DNA of 64,000 nt from Warburgia ugandensis (taxonomy: Eukaryota > Streptophyta > Magnoliopsida > Canellales > Canellaceae), in contig CP141132.1 in NCBI GenBank assembly GCA_035236585.1, positions 23,519,445-23,583,444 of the forward strand, read 5' to 3'. The notes beneath the pieces are model-generated. The model was not told the DNA's origin, ran no database searches, and saw only the letters and a list, made by a program, of their open reading frames with translations. A program made the position numbers and the translations under genes. Below are positions 9,917 through 22,728 of this stretch, one piece after another (within the stretch, counting starts at the first letter, position 1; every line of letters starts with the position of its first letter).

Positions 9917-11530
9917 AATGTAGAATCCTAGCATTCCTTGATGTGTCACACATCAATTCGTTGGCATGAATATCTACTCTTACTTTCACTAAATTAGAAA
10001 AAAATTTGAAGCAAAACTTGCATATGCAATAGCACAATGGTAGTAGGAGAGTGACACTAGTATAATTAATCAAAAGAAAGATTTGAAATTATAAAATGAA
10101 ACTAAATTTAAATGCTAGAAATTCTCATCATGAAAAGTTCCCTATCTAATTTATTTTGAAAACAAACTATCAAAAAATAAAAACATAGGTGAATTGAAGA
10201 AGATATAATGATGTAATTATAATCAGTGAGTGATAGTAGCAATTGAAAGTTTTTAGAAAATTCCTTGCATAGACCCAATGAACCAATACGTGGGTGACAA
10301 ATAGGGTGACTTTGACCGATGATTTCTATCACTTCTAGATTGATTTTTTTAGTGAAACTTCATATCTAACACAATTATGTAGCTATTAATCCAATAGAAT
10401 AATTCAATCTCAATAAAATTTGACAAATTTTTAGATTTTGATTAGGTTATTACCCCTATTTGCGATAATAACATTCCCTATTACTATTTTTTTTTAGTGA
10501 AAATCACTAATTTAAACATTGAATTGTTGAAAAAAATTGACACAATCTTGTCCCTAAGGTAGTAGAGAAGCTTCATAACAACTTGGATTATGAAAAATTG
10601 AATCAAAGGCAGTAGAGAAGCTTCACAACAACTTGGATTATTGAAAATTGAAGGAAAACAAAGAAAGAGAGCATGTATACATGATCATTTTTGTTGTAAA
10701 AACATGATTCCTAAGAGCTTCTTTGAAGTACAAAATATTCTAAGAACTAGAAACAGAGCTCTTCAACATGTAATCTTCTTCATTTTCTCCTGACTTCTTC
10801 ACTGTTCATAAGATGTCTTCATACCTATTGTAAGAATCCTCTCTACCTTCTCTAATGTAGAAAACCTTTAGCTCCTTTCTTCACATTGAAAGGCTCTCTC
10901 TCTCTCTCTAATGACTTTCTCCTCTCCAACCTTAAAAACTATAAGAGTGCATATCCCTTGTATGTAGCATCCTTTCCTCATTATGTATATTACACCCCAC
11001 TCCTTCCTAACTAATTTAGAAAGCTTCTCTTGTGTCATGCCTTCACTGGTCCACCTCAAAGTGAGATCCTATAATTTCTTTATAGAATCTCTTCAAACTA
11101 TCTAAGTCCATCCCTTTGTTTCTGTATTTCCTTCTCTCTCAATGTTTCTTCCTGAAACTTCTTATTCTTAGGCCTTTATTTTCATGGAAAAATCATACAC
11201 TTTAGGTAACCTTAAGTGTGCAGTGATCTCAACCATTGACTTGTCATAAAGCACATAAATTCCTAGCTGTAGATTTCATATTTTTTGTATTTCAAAGGTG
11301 AAATACATTTTGGTTCCTATCTTTTCTCAATGTATGAATTTCTTTTCTACTATACTTTGTCTTAAAAACATTTTTCCAAGCTAATATGTAGAAAAAAATG
11401 TTTAATTATGTAGATTATGATAGAGAGCGATAAATGTAATTGGGCCCTATCTTTGCAAGTAATCTTTTCTGTCCCAAAAGTGATGCTTGCCAAGGGTTTC
11501 TAACTATTCTAAAATTCATGTGAACACAAT
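9917..11530. other. probable decayed 3' internal part of element I; no gene seen
   Basis: AT-rich sequence with no recognisable protein domain on either strand. By position it should be the non-coding tail or decayed pol of element I, if that call is right. It contains a 50-bp tandem duplication at 10561-10660. Confidence 0.35.
10561..10660. repeat. 50-bp tandem duplication
   Basis: The segment beginning AGTAGAGAAGCTTCA and including AACAACTTGGATTAT is present at 10561-10610 and again at 10611-10660. The first two thirds are nearly identical and the last third is diverged. Confidence 0.75.
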
Positions 11531-11863
11531 ATGCACATAATTATTACACTTAATTACCCCTAAAATTTATATTTTTGACCTTAATTCACTTAATTTAGAG
11601 TTATTTTGCATTTTGTAGGATTATAGTAGAATTGAGAAAATTTCACAATTTTGGTGTTTTAGACCCCAAAAAGAAGTGAATATGTGGTCGAAGAGAAATT
11701 AAGGGCCCACATCTCATCAAATAGGAATTGACAAAGTTCAAAATGCAATGGTGGTACCCTCATCACTTTTAGAGTAGTAAAAAACCCCATGCACACCACT
11801 ACTTTCCTTCATACAAAAGGGGTTATCATTATCAAAATCTAAGGTGGCCAAATTCCCATGTGT

Positions 11864-11883
11864 GCATGCATGCATGCATGCAT
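11864..11883. repeat. (GCAT)5 microsatellite
   Basis: Five tandem GCAT units inside the presumed LTR of G. Confidence 0.85.
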
Positions 11884-12290
11884 ACAACCACCACCAAAGG
11901 GATCTTTTAAGTGAAGCTATAATAGTACACATTGGATTCACATATATGGTTTTTTTTTTGAAGTAAAACAACCAAGACAACAAGGCCTGCATGCATATAT
12001 TTTATTTTTCTCTTACAAATTCACTTGGACAAGAAAGGGACCCACATGAATTTAATTTGTTTTACAAGGGTAGGAGACCTCTTATACTACATGGGATAAA
12101 ATGTCTTTTCTATGAGAAAAAGAGGAGAAAATATAGGAGAAAAATATTGGGATTTGGTGAAATAAATGAGAAATCTATTGCTACAGTTTATCCAACTTTT
12201 AATGAATCAATGGTGAAGATTTGTGCTAACTTAGGGCTATCCTAATAGTTCATAAAAGAATACGTGTTTTCCATGAGAGAAAAGGGAGAA

Positions 12291-12298
12291 TATAAAAG
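12291..12298 (+). promoter_or_regulatory. TATA box in LTR G
   Basis: TATAAAAG in a purine-rich setting, about 0.75 kb into the presumed LTR. Position and match are reasonable; activity is unknown. Confidence 0.4.
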
Positions 12299-14394
12299 GT
12301 GGACCGATGGTAGAGGAGAATAGAAAATCAAGATAGAGAGAGCAAGCAACATAAAATGTGTTTTACATAGGGGTACACTTTCTATTCCAAAGTGAGAACA
12401 CATTATATGTATAAGAGAATTGGGAGATTTCGTGGGGGCTGGAAAGTGTAGATAAGAAGAAGGAAAGAGGATGAGTGAGAGTGATCTATTCTTGGAGAGG
12501 ATACAAGAGCACCATGTCACATAAGAGGAAGGAACACATTGCATGGCATGTTGGGGGAAGTTTTGGAAAGTTTATCACATCATATACAAGGAGAAGGACA
12601 GCAGCACACCTGAGATCCCTTGGAGAGCTACATGTCATATCCTTAGGAAAAGAAAAAAGAAAGAAGATATGGTGCGTGATATCCATGGAGTTGTAGAGGA
12701 GATAAAAAAACAAGGGAGAGATGAGAAGGAAAGGGAGGGGAGCACAATCCATCTCTGGGAGGGAACCTTGCACATCTATTCTAACCCAAAGACATTTTCC
12801 TCAACCCTTTCTCTAGGAGCCAAAGAGAGGCTCAAGTAGGTTCTTTTCTCTAGCAGCAAGTTATACTCTTTGGAAGGTTTAAGGTGTGGATTCTTACGTA
12901 TCCTTTCTAGCACAAGGAGTCTTGAGCATGATTCTTCCTAGTAGCTTCTTCTCCTAACTCTCTTTTTCAAGCAGCCAAGAATGTACGCTTGTGCATTATC
13001 TTCACTAAAAGAGGCCTATCTTTTCTTTCTTTGCATCCTTTTCCTTAGCAGCCAAAACTTTAGGTGGGTCATCCTTTACAAAGAAACCAAGATGTCTTGG
13101 ACAGCATTCTAGAAGCCCAAGATCATCCTGGCTGCTATATCACCGTGAGCACAATTTGTTCTGTATGTATGGTTGCTTGGACTAGGATCTATTATCTTAA
13201 TCTTTTGGATGTGTACTAAAGTAGGTAGTGGCTTGTTGGGTGATGCTACTCTTCTTGTTGAGTGACACATCAAGAAAGAGATCATCATGTGGTTGTGATT
13301 CAAAGGTGAGAATTGTAATCTTGTTTAATTTGGAGTGGTGCGTAGGAGATTCTTGTTGTGTGCCAACTTGAGGATATCTTCAATATCTACTTCAATCCAT
13401 CTAAGGGAATTTTAGTTTTAGTTTTGTTCTTTTAATTCATGTTGTTTACATTCTTGTAAGAATTTAATTTTTAGTTTAGTGGAAGTTGTTCATCTTTTAT
13501 TTCATTGATTAGTTATTGATAACTTTTGTTTAGTCTTGTATTAGATGTATGCTAGGTTTTATGTGTTTTAGTTTATCTTTTCATTATTGTTAGTTTTGTT
13601 ATTCTTGTATTAGTTTTGATTAAATTCATGTTTTGGCTTTAGTATGGATGTTTTATTTTATAGTTAGTTTATGTTTTAATTTCGGAAGTTGCTTATCACT
13701 TGTTTTATTGTTTAGGAAATGTTCTTATGGTTAATTATATTTTTAAAGTTTAATATGAGTAGCTAAATTTTTGCTTGAGGTAAGGATAGAATGACATTAA
13801 AATTAGATTTATCCACACTTAAGTATTTATTAGATTTTAAATTTTAAAATATCATACTTAGGAAAAGCCAAATTCATGTACATGTTTATTATTCCTTTCA
13901 TGAAAATTATGAGCTATTTCCTATAGTTTACAAACTAGTTGTAGTATATTAATTAATTATATGTATAGAAATTCTCAGATAATTTGTGATTGCAAAATAA
14001 TACTAGTTATGATTTGAAAACATATACATTATGTTAGGCAAAAAATTAGGATTGAGAAAATATAAAAGTTAGGAATTTTAATGAACACATTTTTCATGTT
14101 TTAATCCATCCATGTTTTATTACCACGAGTAGTATTAAAATCTATGATACTTATTATATATATATATATTTTACTATGGTGGAATCTGATACCCTAGATC
14201 TTAGAATTTGATTAATTTATTAATTTATAGTTATTTGATAATATTAGATTTATTCGATTGAGTGATTCTCATTGTTTGGCTAGGTTAAAATAACATAAAA
14301 TAGATTTTAATTAAAAATTCCGAATTTAAAGATTGAGTCATCATGGGATTGACCCACACTAGCACTATGCATACTCCAATAGATCTGTGCAACA

Positions 14395-14714
14395 AAATTT
14401 TGGTTGAATTTAGGTTAAATTATTTTACCACCAGTAGTAGTTTAGGAATCACATGCATTTAAATTTTAAGCATTTTTTAGGTGCATTTCTTATAGTTGCA
14501 TTTCAATTAGGATTGGCATATTTGTATAATTCCTATGATCAATTGATACTCATTATTATTTTTACTTTTGTAGGAAATTAGAGAAGGATTTGGAGTAGTT
14601 GTTCCCTTAAATACTGCTTACTTTATTTTTTCTTTTGAGTGAACTATAGTGAGATTGCATTATAATTTTAAAATTTTATTGCAATTCAATTAAAAAAGGG
14701 TTATAATAATACAG
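14395..14714 (+). mobile_element. primer-binding region and leader of element G
   Basis: AAATTTTGGTTGAATTTAGG follows the LTR end where Athila-type elements carry a TTTTTGGCGCC-like primer-binding site; the match is weak. The T-rich run ending TTTTACTTTTGTAGG near 14570 resembles the end of the long leader before gag in these elements. At about 14715 it meets an oppositely oriented leader. Broken. Confidence 0.4.
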
Positions 14715-14896
14715 GTCAAGAGTGAGCCATTCTAACTTGGATGTGGAGGTGGTTTCTAATGATTTCACCCTTGTACAAGAAGCCTTTTATATAAGACTCC
14801 ATTGTAAGCTCTTCGTAACTCCTTACAGTTCCTGGCTTAAAAATTTGCATGATTTAAGTAGTTTTGATTCCCTGGCAATGGGCACCAAAAACTTGG
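14715..14896 (-). mobile_element. primer-binding site and short leader attached to the left E-type LTR
   Basis: On the minus strand, reading out of the LTR that starts at 14897, the sequence is TTTTTGGTGCCCATTGCCAG and then GGAATC. This closely matches the Athila-type primer-binding site (TTTTTGGCGCCGTTGCCGGG), which is normally next to a 5' LTR. The same LTR also has a polypurine tract on its other side at 35127, so it is shared by two internal regions: this short leader on the left and element E on the right. The plus-strand frame 14722-14907 is a shadow. Confidence 0.55.
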
Positions 14897-16972
14897 TGTG
14901 GCTTTAATATTACCTGCAACCACAGAATCAATGTAGTAATTGGACATAAGAGAGGTCAATCCTAAGAGGAATCTCTTAGAAATTTAAATTGATTAGACCT
15001 TATTTAAGTTGCTTATCTTAGCGAAAGAAAGAAGACTTTGATTAAACTAGGAATTTAAAGAACATGGAATGGAAAACATGCATAAAATTAGAAACATAAA
15101 CTAAATAAAACTTTCTAAAAATAAAGATATTTTATGGAATTAGAAACTTTCCTAACTAACATGCATTCAATAAAAGAAACTAATGCAAAACTAGAACGAA
15201 GGAATCTAGAAAACTTAAACAAAGAAAACTTGCTAAAAATTAGACTTTCCTAAACCTAAAACTTTCTAAGATTAAATTAGAAACCTTCTAAACTAACCTA
15301 AGAAGCAAAACAAGTAAATACTGAAATTTAAACTTAACCTAAGGAAACAATCAGCCAACAATTTATACATAAACTTCAATCACTATGCGCATGACCATGA
15401 AAGAATGCGCTTGGTTCATAGAGTAAAAGATGATTAGAAATTCTGAAGTAAAAGCTAACTTAGCATGCAAAGTAATCAAAGTAGTCACTAAACTAACTAA
15501 TAAACTAAATGGGTTCCTAAGATTTTAAGCAAACAAAGGGTATGGATTGCTAGACATTGCACATGAAACACGAGATGAAAAATTTCAGCCATGGTGCATA
15601 CAAAACTCAAATCAAGTAAGGCATGGGAACCAAATTAGCAATAACTTTTCATGGAATATAATAATTAAGAATTGAAGTACTTTACTACTAGAATTAACAA
15701 TAACAACGCTCTTGAAACAAGTTCATTCACATAAAAAAGTGTTGTACATGTACTTAGAGAAAAAGATGAAAATTTCACACCCTTCTTAATCAAAATCTCT
15801 CAACTTCAAATAAAAAATTAAACATACTCCAATGATCCCAATCTAAACTTAGATGTCATGCATATGAATTTAAGAGATAAAATCAAAGAGAAAGATGAAG
15901 GAAGGAGGCATAGAACAGGAAATAGACCAGGGAAAAACAAGGTGATCAAAGAAAAAACAAGAGAACATTAAGAGGGAAAGAAAAGGGATTCAAGCTAATA
16001 TTTCCCTTTGTTGTCACTACTAGAGAAAAGGTATCTTGGATCTTAAAGAATTAAGCAAGAGAAACAAGAGAATTAGAAGCAAGAGTGAAAGGGGAATAGA
16101 AAGGAACTTTGTGTAGGAAACTTGAGCAACAAAGAAAAGAAGGAATTAAAGTAAGGTACCAACCCAGAATTAAGGTGAAAAACTAAAGAAATAAAGCAAG
16201 GAAAAGGTTGTGGAAGATAATGAAGAGGAAGCCAAACTATTGAAGTCCAAAACTCTAAGAAGATATCTAAGTAGATGTGCTTGATTTCAAGGAGTTAGAA
16301 TCAACTCCCTTATTTGAATTAGGCAAGGAATTCCTTAGGTATATATAAAGTTTTGGGTTTCTAATATGACAAGATCCTATACTTGGAAGAAGGAGAATTA
16401 GATCTAGGACTCAAGGTAGGAAAGTTAGGTGGTGATTAGAGATATAAAATTAGAAGGTTAGGTGAGTAGTTGAGGTTGATTTTCTAAATATGATTCAAGG
16501 AAGGGGGAGGCATTGAGTTCCACCTAGGATGAGGCATGGAATCCCTTTCCTAAGGTATATTACATGTTGGGATGGAAAGAAAGTAAATAAAGTTAAGAAG
16601 AGTGTGAGAAAGAGGTAGGAAGGTGAGGTAGTTGAGGGAGGAATGGATTTAGGAAGTGGATTAGGTGGAATTACTAGATTTACCTTTTAAGGAAGGTCAC
16701 GTGGAACTCCTCCCTTTCTAAATATATGATGTGGCAAGTAGGAAAGAGAGAAAATTAAGGAAATTAGACTCTGTCTCTCTCTTGATTGGTCCACCTATGC
16801 ATGCATATCTTACCATGTTGATTATCACCAAAATTTCTTTCTAATTATCACTTGAATAATCTAATTTTAGTATGGATAATTGCTTGAAAAGCCTCCTCCA
16901 ATAGTGTACTCCATGTGGCATTGCTCTCATGTGGCTTGGTGGTTCACTTTGATAGCTTGAATGGCTAAGTCC
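14897..16972 (-). mobile_element. E 3' LTR, left piece
   Basis: Aligns along its length with 47677-49835 of the E 5' LTR. Both begin (plus strand) TGTSRCTTTAATATTACYNS and carry the phrases GAATCAATGTARTAAT and AGAGAGGTCAATCC. A TATA-like run, GGTATATATAAAG, lies at about 16337-16349 (minus-strand promoter), matching GGTATATATATATAG at about 49133. The remainder of this LTR resumes at 34637, beyond element D. Confidence 0.8.
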
Positions 16973-17113
16973 TTTGTAAATTGATTGGAGAAATTCTATG
17001 AAAGTTTGAAATTTCAGAAGACTCGGGTTGGAATATTAGGTTAAAAGCAAATATCTTTCTATAGAGATTAAATCATGAGTGGAAACTTAGTAATTAAGAA
17101 TGTACACAGAAAT
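16973..17113 (+). mobile_element. D 5' LTR fragment
   Basis: Matches the first part of the 3' LTR (17398-17540). Both contain TTTGTAAATTGATT, GACTCGGGTTGGAATATTAG and ATTAAATCATGAGTG. Confidence 0.8.
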
Positions 17114-17145
17114 TCCTACAAGATGATACGCATATACTTCAAAGG

Positions 17146-17361
17146 GTGGCAGAGAAATTGAAGCTAGAACTAACCATTGAAGAAAGGACAATACGTATTT
17201 TGGACCACAAAGAGCAAAAGTTAAGAACCAAAACAATTTCCTTAGTTAAGGTCTTGTGGCAACATCACTTTGTTGACAAAGCCACATGGGAAGCAGAAGT
17301 AGAAATGAGGAAGTCACATCCTAATTTATTTGAAAAGTTGTATTACAAATTTCGAGGATGA
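17146..17361 (+). pseudogene. integrase C-terminus with chromodomain, element D remnant
   Basis: A 71-residue stretch with RILDHKEQKLRTKTI, then VKVLWQHH, then ATWEAEVEMRKSHPNLF. This is the usual chromodomain-bearing end of plant chromovirus (Tekay/Del-type) integrases, which steer integration by reading histone marks. It is immediately followed by TTTCGAGGATGAAATT and the polypurine tract, as in intact relatives. The rest of pol is not present here, so this is a fossil fragment that happens to stay open. Confidence 0.8.
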
Positions 17362-17369
17362 AATTATTG

Positions 17370-17382
17370 TAAGGGGGAAGAT
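17370..17382 (+). other. polypurine tract of element D
   Basis: TAAGGGGGAAGAT directly before the LTR start TGTAATAACCCCAATATTTG. It primes plus-strand DNA synthesis in this class of element. Confidence 0.8.
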
Positions 17383-17957
17383 TGTAATAACCCCAATATT
17401 TGTAAATTGATTTGAGAAAATCAATGAAGGTTTGAAATTTTGAAAGACTCGGGTTGGAATATTAGGTTAAAAGAAAATATCTTTTTATAGGGATTAAATC
17501 ATGAGTGAAAACTTATAAATTAAGAATGTATATGAAAAATTGAATCAAATAACATTGATTTCATTAAATTCTGAGTTAGAATGAAAAATCTCAATTTTCT
17601 ACATAAAGGGTAAAATAGTCATTTTCAACCATAACCATGATTTAAAATTTGAATATTTGGAATGTACTCAAAAAACTGGAAGGTACTTGAAAAATCAATT
17701 CTAGCGCTATTGAGTACGCTAAAATATGAGTTTAGATAAATAATATCCATTTTTATGAATAAAAGGGCAAAATGGTCTTTTCACATGAAAATGGGGCCCA
17801 CAAAGTAGGCCAATATTCTAGAAGCACCAATAATTGAGCAATGCGCTACCAAATTGTAGTGGAGGAAAAGGTGGAGGTCGAAACTCCACCCATAAATAAA
17901 ACAATAAAATGAAAGGAGCTTTTAATGAAAAATTAATTTAAAATTAAAAAACTTGCC

Positions 17958-17965
17958 TATAAATA
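17958..17965 (+). promoter_or_regulatory. TATA box of LTR D
   Basis: TATAAATA about 575 bp into the LTR. The counterpart in D2 is on the minus strand at 43735-43742. A CT-rich tract follows downstream in both copies. Confidence 0.65.
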
Positions 17966-20417
17966 ATTCCAAAATTTTCACAAAAATTTCCACAACTTCA
18001 CCATGAAATTCCCTGGACTTTCCTAGAAAATCAAAGTAAAACTCCTCCCCCATCTCTCTCTTTTTCCTCTTTCTCTCTCCTCTATCTAGAATAGTACCAA
18101 GAGCCCTAAGTTCAATTAGCCACTCCGTTCCAGATCCAATGTCACAAATCTCACTATCAATATTGTTCTAAATTCCCTAATCTACAAAACCCCTAAAGTA
18201 ATTTCAAAATCCAAAGGTTCAATCAACAAAAAAATACAAATCAAGATTTATTTAGTGTGTTATGGCATACGTCGAGGATTTATTTATTTTGAAATCAATT
18301 AATCAATTCTGAGCAATCAGGTAGCAGGATATCATCCAATATTCAGTTTATGTCATTTTTGATATTTTTAATTTCATTGGATTTGATTTTTTGTTAATGT
18401 TTTAGAAAGTCAAGTTGCAGTGAATAACCCTCTAGATCTATATCATGGAGGGCTTAGATGAAAAATCTGAGCCATCTAATAGATTCAGAGGCATTCAAAA
18501 CCCTTAGGTATGAAATAACAACCAATTTAGTGGAGATATGATGGTCCAATTTGATAGAGAAAAGGGAGCTGGTGATTTGACAGTCTAATCTAGATCGTCT
18601 CACCATTTATAGGTCACCACACCATTTTCACTAGTGGTCACTAGCAAAACAGGGCAGGATAATCGGTTTTGCCTGTTTTGTCCTGTTTAATGGCTAGATG
18701 AAATTTGGATCGTTAAAACAACTATGAACTTCAAACTTGAATTTCATAGTCATCTGAGCTTCAAATCACGAGAAGAAAGAAGTTATGGAAAACTTATGAT
18801 GTCTACTTTCATATGAAATAATAAAATTTATGAAATATTGCAAGAAACTTTTTGTTTAAGGAAAATTAGATTCTTACTTCATGATCTTGAAGATCTGAGA
18901 TGATCAGACCTTAAAGATCTGATCTATTTATGTTATAATGATATGTGAAATTGAAGGTTTAATATGACGGATCTATAATAAATTAAGAAATCTACCCTTT
19001 ATGGTAGAAGTAACCTAAAATTTGTAAAGGAACTTTCTTGATCAATAAGATCAAGCATGATGAAACCCTATGGATGGGTTGGATGGACAAAAACATGTGA
19101 AGATGATCTTTGAACCTATAATGAAGTAAAAATCCTAGATCTAAGGAAAGGACTTAAGATCTAATGGTTGGATCATATTAAAAGCCTTTAATGATGTAAA
19201 TTGATTAGTATGATTTCATTTAATTATTAGATTTATTTTAACTTTAATTTATGACATGATTATAGGATCCATGCTAAGTTATTTCTTCATTTTGATGTAA
19301 ATGATCTAGATGTTATTAGATGGTTAGATTTAATCATCTTAGGGCCATGTTAGTACACATGATTTTCTTTAAATATCCTTAGGATAAGTAATTTATGAAT
19401 TAGGGTCATGCTAGTTTAATTTGAGTATGGACTATAGTATGATTTCCATTTAAGATGGTAATGGAATTGTGATCTAAGATCATGTTAGTTTAATTTGATT
19501 TTATTAATTATGAATCATGATAGTAGTTACATAGTATTGCTATCCTTAGATTATTGAATTTATATTAGTTTTATGCTTTAAGGTTTATGATTCATTATTG
19601 TCATATTTCTTAGTAGATTTAATTGATAATTAGTTATGATATAGAGCATAAAACACCAAAAATGTAACTTAATGAGAAATTTGAGTTTCATGACATAAAT
19701 AAGAAGGAATGACTTGACTTGGACTTAATTAGTAAGGGCTATAGTTAGTAGGACAATATAAGGAATGGTTTACCATTTCCTTGGCCCAAATTAGGAGAAT
19801 AATACACATCCATGAATTACATTTTATATGATCATGGACATTAATAAAAATCAAGTAGAGATAAATTAGGGTTTACGAGCTCATAGGAACCTTATGGAAG
19901 GTTGAGCTAAGGTCACTCCACTGGATGCTGAACATTGTGGTTAAGGGGGTTATTTAATAGAGCCTCACTCTTCCCTCATCTTATGGTGACATTTGTTGAG
20001 GTCTAAACAGCTCCTTACATGAGGATTAAAGTAACCACTTTTTGAGCAGCCTGTACTTGGTAAGCCTTAGTCAATTAGAAATAAGAGAAGTTGTCTAGAA
20101 TTAGGAGTGAATAAATTATCCTCAAACCAGTAACACTAATTGGTTGAGAAATAATAATAAGAACATAAAAGGTTAGCAAATTAACTAATCCTAATAAAAA
20201 TTGTAAATAAGATAAAGATGATCAGACAACAATCCAAGAGGAGATCTTGAATGATAAAAAATAACAAAAGAAAAGAAATACAAATGTAGAGTAGATTATT
20301 ATTAAGTGAATATACTTGTAATATAGATTAATTAGGTTAGAAGATCTAAACCCTTGATCATATATGATTCAAGGTAGAAAGATTCAGATAATCTTACTTA
20401 AGGTTGATTAAATGACC

Positions 20418-20422
20418 ATGTA
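20418..20422. repeat. target-site duplication ATGTA, left of A3
   Basis: ATGTA here and at 33174-33178 bracket A3. The D LTR reads across this point in the same order as D2. Confidence 0.75.
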
Positions 20423-20768
20423 ATTAATATGCATCCCTATTTGAAAACCATTTTATAAAAACCATGCAATGCAACGGAAAATCTTTTGTTTTAAACTCAT
20501 TTTGAAAACCCCAAGTGTCATTTACTTTCACAACAATTAAAGTAGTTTTTGAAAAACTTCAAAAATCATAAATGTTTTTCCCGAGGTTTATCCAGTCACA
20601 GCACACATCCCAACTGTAAATAAATACAAATACATGTCCAAAGGGTAGAGAGTTTACTCACAGGTATAGTTGTCTCCTTTGTTTATTCACTTGCTCGTAG
20701 TACTAATATCTCCTGAGACGTCTTCTATTTGTGACTGGAACTATCCTGAAAAATGTTAAGGATAGGGT

Positions 20769-20785
20769 GAGTATATACTATACTC
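20769..20785 (-). other. palindrome/hairpin in LTR A3
   Basis: GAGTATATACTATACTC: 7-bp arms around TAC, the counterpart of 6266-6282 in A1. Confidence 0.7.
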
Positions 20786-22718
20786 AGTAGGAGTCTATTA
20801 CTACTAGTTTTGTAATGCATGCTATGTTCAAAATCATATGCTCTTAAAAACATGTGCATGTTCGAACAATCACATTCAATATCGATATTAAAAACCACTG
20901 TTGAATTGAAATACTGACAACTTAAAGAATAGCATAATCCAAGTCGAAAGTATCATATATCATAAACATAATGATATGCATAAGATGCTCAACTGAATCC
21001 AACTCATGGATATCTGGAATGGTCGACCAACCTCATGTCATGCCATATGCAATGCAAATAAATCCTCAAACCATAGGGTCCAACTATGCCCACGACCTCG
21101 TCGCCGTGTGGTCCCCGGGTACCTGAAGACATAGGGTCATATGCCTCCACGGGACATATGACACTTCGACCCAGTGCCGTGACACCAGTGGTAGCCCCCT
21201 GTACCACATGCAGTCAAAGCAGGGATGTTGTCCTTTTTGGGCATGGTACCCATCCACCTAATATTGGTAGAGGCTGGAGGACAACCTAAACCTCTCAGCA
21301 TAGCGCCCATGAGCTTATCAGCCCAAATCATATTAGATCAAACAAGCGAAATCCTCTTCAAAACCTGTCCCCTTTGGGTCCCTCACAACTACCTGGCCCT
21401 CACAACTGCCTACCCAGCATCTTTTGGGCACTCCAGCGTCTTTTGGTAACCCTCAAGGACATGTAATCTTTCAAAAACTCAATGCTCACAAATCATACAA
21501 TATATGCATTTGTTTGCAAAACATATCTATGCATAATGTATATGCAGTTATTTGCAAAACATATCTATGCATAATGTATATGCAATTATTTGCCAAACAT
21601 ATCTATGCATAAAGTATTTATCATATATACACTGAATTAAGTCATGCTAAACAAGTCATATACTTATACTTAAAACATGCAGTCTCAAAACAATCATGGC
21701 TCTTTTTAAAAGTCTAGTAGCGATAGAGCACCTACCTCAAAGTCTCCTGGAGTCGCGTCCTTTATCACTTTAACCTGTCCCTGGGTCTCATTTATAAACT
21801 CCTGGGTATGAATGGATACAAGGAGTCCTTATTAATTTCATTCTATTTAGACATTAGATAGCTAGATCTGCCTGTTGGGTCCATGGTCCTTGCCTAATTC
21901 AGCCGTCAGGCTAGATCCTATGGTGTGGATCTACTTTCCAATAGTTAAACTCTGTAATTTATCCTCTAATCCTAACTTTAAAGTCTCATTAGGTCCGCGT
22001 GCCCCAGTTCCCAGGACACCCGTGTTTCCTGGTTGAACCGTGACCGCCTTACGTGCGTGCGTGCCCAAAGGCCGTGCCAGGGATTGCGTTTTGCATGCGC
22101 ACATGCCTGCTCAAGTGACACGCTATGACGTGCATCATCGCACGGATGCACCTTGTAGCATGGCGCATCTCAGCTCCCAGGGCACCCCATGCACCCTGGT
22201 AGAGCCAGGGCCCGTGCCCCATGTTGCGCGCGCACCTAAAGGCCGCACCTGGGATAGTGTACACACTGTCGTACACCTGGAACACGTCCCAGGGACCCAG
22301 TCCCAGGTGCACGTGCAGCATGGCGTCCCTGGGACGCCTGGTTCATGCAGGGCCGGCCCAAGCCGGCTTGGAATGTTTTTCGGCTAAGAACCCAGTTGGA
22401 AAACGACTGGAAAAGACCAGATCTGGCATGGATCTGGCCCTGGGGAAGCAAAATAGAGAGTAAAAGTTAAGAACGGCTTACCTGTAGCCTAGAAACGCCC
22501 TTTTTCCCAGGTGGGTGTGCCTGCTTGCCGGAAAACTCGAACAAGGGGGGAAACCCCATTGCCAGACTGGAAAGGAGAAAGGGAATGGGAGAATGGCTGG
22601 CCCGACTAGGGCTTAGCCATTGCCAGAATTTGCAGAGAGACAGGTTTCCAGTTTTTTCTAGAAACCCCAGTCTCAAACGACTGGAAAAAAAGCGATTTTG
22701 AAGAGGGGGAAGATGGGG

Positions 22719-22726
22719 TATTTATA
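22719..22726 (-). promoter_or_regulatory. TATA box of LTR A3, at the insertion point of B
   Basis: TATTTATA on the plus strand (TATAAATA in sense) occupies the family's TATA position. The ATAGG target site duplicated by B (22724-22728) overlaps it, so B integrated in or next to this promoter element. Confidence 0.6.
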
Positions 22727-22728
22727 GG
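22724..22728. repeat. target-site duplication ATAGG, left of B
   Basis: Exact match to 32765-32769. Removing B and one copy restores the A3 sequence in register with A2. Confidence 0.9.

Larger units (their letters stand above)
11540..14394 (+). mobile_element. LTR of plus-strand gypsy element G (left limit approximate)
   Basis: The right end, ATGGGATTGACCCACACTAG followed by a short stretch and GTGCAACA, has the layout of Athila/Tat-type LTR 3' ends, which stand just before the primer-binding site. A TATA box at 12291 and T-rich, A-poor sequence from 13390 to 13740 fit an LTR with R/U5. The left end is placed near the TTATTACACTTAATTACCCC stretch only by appearance. No matching second LTR was found. 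It might be the 5' LTR of element F, whose gag starts at 50.3 kb, with E lying between; that is a hypothesis. Confidence 0.45.
17383..20422 (+). mobile_element. D 3' LTR, left piece
   Basis: Begins TGTAATAACCCC after the polypurine tract. It contains a TATA box at 17958 followed by a pyrimidine-rich leader (18042-18096). Matches in D2 (reverse complement) include the segment around 19745-20060, counterpart of about 41870-42200. Interrupted at 20422 by A3 and resuming at 33179. Confidence 0.8.

Noticed and set aside
12242-12839. Cluster of 73-100 residue frames on both strands in the LTR of G
   Set aside because: Overlapping frames on both strands, no domain, and the location is the presumed transcribed start of an LTR.
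21086-21289. Frames of the type MPTTS...PCGPRVP... repeated at 21086, 23503 and 29754, and opposite-strand ones at 5748 and 58231
   Set aside because: Seen in every A/B LTR copy in the second GC-rich block. Repetition reflects the LTR and not a conserved protein, and the opposite strand is equally open.
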